DNA from: Nonomuraea endophytica
GTDB taxonomy: Bacteria; Actinomycetota; Actinomycetes; Streptosporangiales; Streptosporangiaceae
Direction: 5' to 3'
Assembly (NCBI RefSeq): GCF_014203235.1
Contig: NZ_JACHIN010000005.1
Span: 248,001 to 312,000, forward strand
DNA: 64,000 nucleotides
Below, piece after piece: positions 59,127-64,000 of this stretch. Every line of letters starts with the position of its first letter. Within the stretch, counting starts at the first letter, position 1. The notes beneath the pieces are model-generated. The model made no database searches, was not told where the DNA came from, and saw only the letters and a program-made list of their open reading frames with translations. Both the position numbers and the translations under genes were made by a program.

Positions 59127-59786
59127 GTGGACAACCACCTCGACCACATGCCGGTTCTGTCGCGAGGCAGGCACCGCAATCCGAAACGCGGCGCGTGCTT
59201 CATGGAACTGGCTTCCTACCTGGCAGGAGAGCGCTGGAGCGACCATCCGGCCTGCACGCACCCGCTGCTGGCCGCGCTCGCCCGGCTCGTCAACGACAAC
59301 ACCGGCGACGAGAACCGCGACGGCCTGGCCGTACTCGTCCCGTCCATCATCGGGCTGTCCAGCGACGACCTGCGGGTCGACGCCACGATCGCCCTGCGCT
59401 GCGCGACCACCGCCCTGCCCGTGGCCGCCGCCGAACGCCAGCTCGCCCTGGCCGTCTCCGTGCTGGCCGCCGAGCAGATGCTGGCCCGGCTCGACGGGCG
59501 GCCGGTCGGGCAGCTGTCATCCATGAGCCGGCGCGCCATGGAACAGGTCCCGCAGACGGCGCGCGAGGCGCGCAGGTTCAGCCGGGCCGCGCGGATCACC
59601 GACAAGGGCTTCCGCCGGTACGCGGCGCCGAACGCGGTGCAGTTGTCGGTGGTGGGGATCGTGCAGGCGTGCATCCCCAATCCTGACCAGGTGCTGCGAT
59701 CGTTGCTGGAGTCGGCCATAGCGGACTGCCGCCGCCTCATCCCCACGCCCGACCCCCACCCCCACACCCTCCCCACCCCGGTCTAA
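59127..59786 (+). CDS. Conserved actinobacterial hypothetical protein
   Basis: 219 aa from GTG 59127 (GGAG five bases upstream). Mostly helical. The central part (FMELASYLAGERWSDHPACT, HPLLAALARLVND, RCATTALPVAAAERQLALA) is a pattern I have seen in actinobacterial proteins without known function. The last 20 residues are Pro/His-rich. No membrane helix. Confidence 0.65.
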   Translation: MDNHLDHMPVLSRGRHRNPKRGACFMELASYLAGERWSDHPACTHPLLAALARLVNDNTGDENRDGLAVLVPSIIGLSSDDLRVDATIALRCATTALPVAAAERQLALAVSVLAAEQMLARLDGRPVGQLSSMSRRAMEQVPQTAREARRFSRAARITDKGFRRYAAPNAVQLSVVGIVQACIPNPDQVLRSLLESAIADCRRLIPTPDPHPHTLPTPV

Positions 59787-60301
59787 CCCCCATCCCGGCC
59801 CCACCCCCGGGCTCGCCCTGGGCTTGCCCTGGACCCTGGGTTTGCCCGACGCCCCGTCCTCACCCTCGGGCCCGCTCGACGCGACCCTTGCCCTCATCCG
59901 CTCATCGCGTGATGGGGGCAAGCTGGTTTTCGGGCTCGGCACGGTTCCCTCGCCCAGTTCCGGCATCCCGCCCTTCACACCGCACCCGCAACGTCCGTGC
60001 GTGCCGCACCCGGCGTTGAGGGCTCGCAGGTCGCGTGCGCTGGTTGCGTCAAGCGCGTTAATCGACGCCGCACGTGTTGGTCGACGCCCCGCGTGTTGGT
60101 CGGTGCCACGTGTGCTGGCTGGGCCGGGTGCGTCGGTGGGCGGCACGAGCGCCGGCCAACGCCGGGCCGGCGGCGCGAGCGTTGGTTGGTGCCGGGCTGG
60201 TGGTGTGGTGTGGCGGGTGAGGGAGCTTGTGTGGCTTCTTCGGGAACCGTCCTGGTTTTCGGGAAGATGTTCGCGTCATGGTGTCACCATCAGGTCTTCC
60301 C

Positions 60302-60320
60302 GCAGGTCAGGCTAGCCTCC
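60302..60320. promoter_or_regulatory. IdeR/DtxR iron-box-like sequence
   Basis: A 19-mer centred on the palindrome AGGCTAGCCT. It matches the actinobacterial iron box TTAGGTTAGGCTAACCTAA at 13 of 19 positions by hand alignment and lies just upstream of the VIT gene's -35. Confidence 0.4.
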
Positions 60321-60326
60321 CCTTCG

Positions 60327-60356
60327 TTGCGGATCTTCCGGAAATATGCCTAGATT
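60327..60356 (+). promoter_or_regulatory. Promoter candidate of the VIT gene
   Basis: TTGCGG (60327-60332), an 18-nt spacer and TAGATT (60351-60356), 33 nt before the start codon. Confidence 0.5.
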
Positions 60357-60388
60357 TGGCGACAAGGTGTCATCATGTGGAGGAAATC

Positions 60389-61111
60389 ATGACTGTCGAG
60401 CTGGCCGCGCCGTACTCACCAGAGAGACATCGCCACCACCGCGATGTCACCGGCGGGTGGTTGCGACCGGCGGTGTTCGGGGCGATGGACGGGCTGGTGT
60501 CCAACTTCGCGTTGATCGCCGGAGTGGTCGGTGCGGCGGGGGCCGGGCGTGGGGCGGTGCTGGCCGGGTTCGCGGGTCTGGTCGCGGGGGCGTGCTCGAT
60601 GGCGGCGGGTGAGTACACGTCGGTGAAGTCCCAGACCGAGCTGATGCGTGCGGAGATCGCCGTGGAGCGCCGTGAGCTGGCCCGCGACCCGGAGGGCGAG
60701 CAGGCCGAGCTCGCCGCCCTCTACCGTGCCCGCGGCCTCGAACCCGACCTGGCCGCCAAGGTCGCCGCCGGGCTGTCGGTCAACCCGGAGCAGGCCCTGC
60801 GCGTCCATGTCCGTGAGGAACTCGGCGTGGACCCTGACGATCTTCCCTCGCCGTACCTGGCCGCGGCCTCGTCGTTCGGCGCGTTCGCGGTGGGGGCGCT
60901 GGTGCCGTTGGCGCCGTTCCTGTTCGGGGCTTCCGGGATGGTGGTGGCTGTGGTGCTGAGCTTGCTGGGATTGTTCGGGTTCGGGGCGGTGGTGGCGCGG
61001 ATGACGGCGCGGCCGTGGTGGCTGGGCGGCCTGCGCCAGCTCGCCCTGGGCGTCGCGGCCGCGTCGGTCACGTACGGCCTCGGCCACCTGCTCGGCGTCA
61101 CCGTCTCCTAG
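60389..61111 (+). CDS. VIT1/CCC1-family iron/manganese transporter
   Basis: 240 aa from ATG 60389 (TGGAGGAAATC before it). Five helices with the family's first-helix motif (GAMDGLVSNFALIAGV) and a cytosolic metal-binding helix region (about 70-150, rich in Glu: AEIAVERRELARDPEGEQAEL). It should move Fe2+ or Mn2+ out of the cytosol to avoid toxicity. A possible iron box in its promoter fits this role. Confidence 0.9.
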   Translation: MTVELAAPYSPERHRHHRDVTGGWLRPAVFGAMDGLVSNFALIAGVVGAAGAGRGAVLAGFAGLVAGACSMAAGEYTSVKSQTELMRAEIAVERRELARDPEGEQAELAALYRARGLEPDLAAKVAAGLSVNPEQALRVHVREELGVDPDDLPSPYLAAASSFGAFAVGALVPLAPFLFGASGMVVAVVLSLLGLFGFGAVVARMTARPWWLGGLRQLALGVAAASVTYGLGHLLGVTVS

Positions 61112-61132
61112 CCGGTACGGCTCCCGCGACTC

Positions 61133-61171
61133 CCCCGGGGCATGGCGACCCCCATGCACCATGCCCCGGGG
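61133..61171. terminator. 13-bp perfect terminator between convergent VIT and MFS genes
   Basis: CCCCGGGGCATGG (61133-61145) with CCATGCCCCGGGG (61159-61171) around a 13-nt loop, 21 nt after the VIT stop. Confidence 0.85.
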
Positions 61172-61311
61172 ATCACCACCCCGGGCCACCCATCGAAACC
61201 CCGGCAGCCGAGATGAAGGCCGCCGACGTCGCCTCGGAGGAGGTGGCCGAGGTCGGGTCGGGCGGCGGGTGGGTGAGGTCATCCCGTGCCGGGGTCGGTT
61301 CGGACCAGGGG

Positions 61312-62517
61312 CTACTCGGTCAGGGCCGGGGTGCGGCGGAGGGTTGGGGAGAGGGTGGCGAGGGCGCAGCAGATGGCGAGGTAGCCGCTGATCACGAGGA
61401 TGGCGGGGACGGCGCCGGCGAACTGAGTGAGGACTCCTCCCACCAGCGGGGCCAGCGGCGTGATGCCCATGGTGGCGACGTTGAGCAGCGACTGGACGCG
61501 GCCCTGCATGTGGTCGGGGACGGATCGGGCGACCTCGACCACCAGCGCGATGCTCAGAGCGGGCGCGACCAGGCCGGTGACGAACAGGACGCTCGCGGGC
61601 CAGTACCAGCCGACCGGCAGCACCATCAACGGCAGCGCGAGAGTGACGAACCAGCACCCGGCCAGCATGAGCGCGCCGGTGGGCAGCGACCTGATCAAGC
61701 GGCCGGAGATCGCGGCGCCGATGAGGCCGCCGACGCCCAGGGCGGCCATGACGAGGCCGACCTGCTCCGGGGCGCCGACCAGGACGATCAGCGGGATCGT
61801 GGTCGCGTTGAACGCCAGGTTGACCGCCAGGACCAGCCCGCAGACGGCGCGCAGCAGGCGACGGCCCCACATCCAGCGGACGGCTTCGGCGATCCCCTGG
61901 TACATGCTCTGCCGCGGGGCCGGCTCCTCCGGCCGCCGGGGTACGCGCACGAGCGCCACGCAGACGAAGGACACCACGTAGGTGAGGGCGTCGACGACGA
62001 AGGGCAAGGCCCGGCCCAGGGCGAACAGGAGGCCGCCCAGCGGTGGCCCGGCCAGTTCGGCGGCGTGCTGGCGGGTCTGTTCCTGGGCGTAGGCGCTGGG
62101 TAGCTGCTCCCGGTGCACCAGTGTCCGGAGGGAGGCGGCGTGGGCGGGTTCGAAGATCGCGCCGGCGGCGCCGTTCACGATGGCCACCGCCACCAGGTGT
62201 GGCAGGACCAGGCTGTCGCTCGCGGCGGCCAGCGCGACGCTCGCCATCGTGGCGGCGCGGACGAGGTCGGCGCCGAGCAGGACGCGGCGCCGGTCCCAGC
62301 GGTCCACCAGCACGCCGGCGGGCAGCGCGAAGAGCATCCCGCTGGCCAGGCTGACCGCGCTGATCAGCCCGGCCTGGCCGGGTGAGCCGGTCAGCGCCAG
62401 CACCAGCAGGGGGTAGGCCAGCAGGGTGAGGGTCGAGCCCAGCCCCGAGGCGGCCGAGCCCAGCCAGAACAGCTGGAAGCGGAGGTTCTTTCTCAACGGC
62501 TGCACAACCGACGACAA
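61312..62517 (-). CDS. MFS efflux transporter
   Basis: 401 aa, about 12 membrane helices. DRWDRRRVLLGADLVRA is the loop 2-3 motif of the major facilitator superfamily, and the layout matches macrolide/enterobactin exporter-type (MFS_3) proteins. The start is uncertain: TTG 62517 or GTG 62505. It is divergent from an ArsR-type regulator with a perfect operator between them, so substrate-induced efflux is likely. Confidence 0.85.
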   Translation of the reverse strand: MSSVVQPLRKNLRFQLFWLGSAASGLGSTLTLLAYPLLVLALTGSPGQAGLISAVSLASGMLFALPAGVLVDRWDRRRVLLGADLVRAATMASVALAAASDSLVLPHLVAVAIVNGAAGAIFEPAHAASLRTLVHREQLPSAYAQEQTRQHAAELAGPPLGGLLFALGRALPFVVDALTYVVSFVCVALVRVPRRPEEPAPRQSMYQGIAEAVRWMWGRRLLRAVCGLVLAVNLAFNATTIPLIVLVGAPEQVGLVMAALGVGGLIGAAISGRLIRSLPTGALMLAGCWFVTLALPLMVLPVGWYWPASVLFVTGLVAPALSIALVVEVARSVPDHMQGRVQSLLNVATMGITPLAPLVGGVLTQFAGAVPAILVISGYLAICCALATLSPTLRRTPALTE

Positions 62518-62519
62518 TA

Positions 62520-62543
62520 GTTGTACAAGAATCCTTGTACAAC
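62520..62543. promoter_or_regulatory. Operator between MFS and ArsR-type genes
   Basis: GTTGTACAAG-AATC-CTTGTACAAC, perfect 10-bp arms. Each half also contains the self-complementary TTGTACAA. It overlaps the MFS start region and lies 22 nt before the regulator's ATG. Confidence 0.75.
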
Positions 62544-62564
62544 CTTTCTAGTAAGGTGACGGGC

Positions 62565-63167
62565 ATGGAACAGGCTCGCCGCCACCTAGGCCCCAAGGAC
62601 GCCGGCACGCTCAAGGCGCTCAGCCATCCCCTCCGGATGCGGCTGCTCCTGCTGGTGCACGAGACGGGCCCGGCCACGGTGGGCATGCTCGCCGAGCGGC
62701 TGGCCCAGCCCGTGGGCGTGGTCAGCTATCACATGCGCCAGCTCGCGCTGCACGGGTTGGTGGCGGAGGTCCCCGAGCTGGCCCGCGATCGGCGCGAGCG
62801 CTGGTGGCGGATGGTGCCGACCGAGAGCGTGTCGATGACGCCATCGGAGTTCGCCGACGACCCGGTCGGCCGCGTCGCCTCGCGGGCCACGATGCTCCAG
62901 CTGATCGACGCCACGGCCGAGCGGATGCGCGAGTGGGTGAACGCCATGCACGCCTGGCCCCCGGAGTGGCAGGACGCCTCGACCCTCGCCCGCAAGGGCC
63001 CGATGCGGCTGACCGCGCAGGAGCTCAGCCGCTTCGACGACGAGCTCGACGACCTGGTGATGCGCTACCAGTCGATGGGCGAGAACGCCGAGGACGAGCC
63101 CGCCGATCGCCGTCCGGTCATCTTCTTCTGCTACACCGAGCCGATCGGGCCGCCGCTCAGCGAGTGA
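62565..63167 (+). CDS. ArsR-type winged-helix regulator
   Basis: 200 aa from ATG 62565. The HTH is in residues 12-85 (LKALSHPLRMRLLLLVHE, VGVVSYHMRQLALHGLV). The C-terminal helical part (RMREWVNAMHAWPPEWQDA) is common in HTH_20 regulators of exporters. It should repress itself and the divergent MFS gene through the palindrome. Its end overlaps the DUF1989 gene by 11 nt, tail-to-tail. Confidence 0.87.
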   Translation: MEQARRHLGPKDAGTLKALSHPLRMRLLLLVHETGPATVGMLAERLAQPVGVVSYHMRQLALHGLVAEVPELARDRRERWWRMVPTESVSMTPSEFADDPVGRVASRATMLQLIDATAERMREWVNAMHAWPPEWQDASTLARKGPMRLTAQELSRFDDELDDLVMRYQSMGENAEDEPADRRPVIFFCYTEPIGPPLSE

Positions 63168-63744
63168 CCCGTACGGCCAGCGGCGTGCACACGTAGTCGT
63201 TGGTCGGCCAGTTGTCCACCGAGCACGAGGTGAGCACGAACCACAGGTCCCGCAGCGCGCGGAAGGTGATGCCGTCCCCCGCCTTGGAGGCCGCGGTGCC
63301 GACCGGCAGGCTGCCGTCGGGCCGCGGCGGGGAGTTCTGGAAGAGGTTGACCGGATCGGGGACGACCGGCAGCGTCAGGCCCGCCGCCGTCACCGCGCCC
63401 AGGAAGTTGTCGTGGCAGTTGGGGTGCCCGAACAGCCCCTCGGCCTCGTACAAGGGGGCGTTGCACGGCGGGTAGAGCATGTCGTGCGGGCCCGGCGAGG
63501 TGTCGGCGACCAGTTCCAGAATGGGCTCGCCGGTCTGGTCCGTGAACGCCTCGCCGGTCTTGGGGAACAGGCGCTCCAGCCGGTCGCGGGTGTGCGCCGT
63601 GGACAGCCAGCGGTCCGGAGCGCCGCTGTCGATGGCCCACATGTCGCCGACCTGACGGCCTTCCAGGTCGACGACCTCGATCAGGCTGCCGCGCGCCACC
63701 TCAAGCGCCCGGCCGGTCTGCGGTTCAATGATCACGTTTTCCAT
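63157..63744 (-). CDS. DUF1989 (urea carboxylase-associated) family protein
   Basis: 195 aa from ATG 63744 (MENVIIEPQTGRALEV). A TTG 13 codons earlier is less likely. It carries the family's core (GRQVGDMWAI, LYPPCNAPLYE, GHPNCHDNFLGAV, VLTSCSVDNWPTNDYVCTPL) with conserved Cys/His that may bind a metal. Members accompany urea carboxylase and guanidine or aminomethyl metabolism. No such genes are here, so its substrate is open. It is divergent from a TetR gene. Confidence 0.82.
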   Translation of the reverse strand: MENVIIEPQTGRALEVARGSLIEVVDLEGRQVGDMWAIDSGAPDRWLSTAHTRDRLERLFPKTGEAFTDQTGEPILELVADTSPGPHDMLYPPCNAPLYEAEGLFGHPNCHDNFLGAVTAAGLTLPVVPDPVNLFQNSPPRPDGSLPVGTAASKAGDGITFRALRDLWFVLTSCSVDNWPTNDYVCTPLAVRVTR

Positions 63745-63767
63745 GGGGAGCAGCCTACGGTAATTTG

Positions 63768-63783
63768 TTGTACGCACGTTCAA
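63768..63783. promoter_or_regulatory. TetR operator candidate
   Basis: TTGTACGCACGTTCAA is a 16-bp palindrome with one mismatched pair, centred between the divergent DUF1989 and TetR genes. Confidence 0.5.
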
Positions 63784-63802
63784 TTAACAGGGGAGGACGG
63801 CA

Positions 63803-64000
63803 TTGAGCGAGGCCGTGACCGGCACGGACGGGCGCAAGGCCAGAGGAGAACGACGCCGACGGGAGATCATCGAGGCCACGCTCCGGGTGATCGAGCGTGA
63901 GGGCGTCGCCGGGGTGACCCATCGCTCGGTCGCGGCCGAGGCGGGCGCGCCGCCGAGCCTGGCGCTCTACTACTTCGCCACGCTCGACGACCTGCTGGTC
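63803..64000 (+). CDS. TetR-family regulator (5' part, cut by window edge)
   Basis: 66 residues are visible from TTG 63803 (GGGAGG six bases upstream). A GTG at 63814 is possible but badly spaced. The TetR HTH is clear (RRREIIEATLRVIEREGVAG, HRSVAAEAGAPPSLALYYF). The product should regulate the divergent DUF1989 gene. Confidence 0.85.
   Translation, partial: MSEAVTGTDGRKARGERRRREIIEATLRVIEREGVAGVTHRSVAAEAGAPPSLALYYFATLDDLLV

Larger units (their letters stand above)
59787..60388. other. Gene-free GC-rich interval with degenerate short repeats
   Basis: 602 bp. About 59790-59850 is a CCCTGG-rich stretch. About 60060-60200 repeats GTGTTGGTCG-like units of roughly 18 bp with drift. No frame looks like a gene. 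The right end carries the promoter and possible iron box of the VIT gene. Confidence 0.45.

Noticed and set aside
60050..60200. Mobile-element end or CRISPR-like repeat in the VIT upstream region
   Set aside because: The units are degenerate and spacer-free, with no inverted ends or transposase remnant.
1..64000. tRNA, rRNA or insertion-sequence features
   Set aside because: No cloverleaf, rRNA core or transposase sequence was noticed on either strand. A tRNAscan or IS search would be decisive.

Overview
The window is high-GC actinobacterial chromosome. Evidence includes GTG and TTG starts, chains of ATGA/GTGA-coupled genes, strong GC codon bias that leaves long false reading frames on both strands, and actinobacterial families such as DUF1707, PucR, tuf3-type EF-Tu and CBM35 sugar dehydrogenases. 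The protein style suggests Streptosporangiaceae (Nonomuraea-like), but this is an inference. There are about 50 protein genes. I see no rRNA, tRNA, CRISPR array or insertion sequence.

Layout. 1-6 kb: the 3'-truncated gene of a membrane protein with a sigma-like N-terminus and a hexapeptide repeat, a secreted LasA-type M23 peptidase with a P-domain, an HTH regulator, a potassium channel and a sterol-type glycosyltransferase. 6-30 kb: a peptide and amino-acid salvage region. It holds an Lrp regulator divergent from a complete Opp/Dpp ABC operon that ends in an M24 protein with degraded metal ligands, an NhaP antiporter, an N-acylamino-acid racemase coupled to its GNAT partner, a wrecked glycosidase gene, and a minus-strand locus (S9 peptidase, two class-C-type and one class-A-type serine hydrolases, PucR regulator, second Dpp transporter). 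The hydrolases there have no signal peptide, so they should act on imported peptides in the cytosol. Both transcription units of that locus carry the same CTTCG-N8-GACGAA element.

30-41 kb: a tuf3-like EF-Tu with substitutions at elfamycin-contact positions, a methyltransferase, a three-gene operon (Acg-type nitroreductase, YghO-type GNAT, small barrel protein) beside a two-component system whose kinase is frameshifted, a serine hydrolase/MerR pair with a classical MerR operator, a DUF1707 protein, an unlisted 59-aa Trp-rich small gene with its own promoter and terminator, and a secreted DD-peptidase. 41.6-43.3 kb: remains of a siderophore locus, made of an ATPase fragment, a binding-protein fragment and a deleted permease.

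43-64 kb: an HD-like protein and a LysR regulator sharing a duplicated operator, small secreted proteins (one frameshifted), DoxX, a PaaK-like ligase, a phosphodiester glycosidase/metallophosphoesterase fusion, a P450, two CBM35-PQQ sugar dehydrogenases (one with a C-terminal PEBP domain), a VIT transporter behind a possible iron box, a divergent MFS/ArsR pair and a divergent DUF1989/TetR pair cut by the right edge.

Two themes stand out. The first is a candidate D-peptide or cell-wall-peptide salvage island with shared regulation. The second is repeated gene decay by internal deletion or frameshift, affecting at least five loci.
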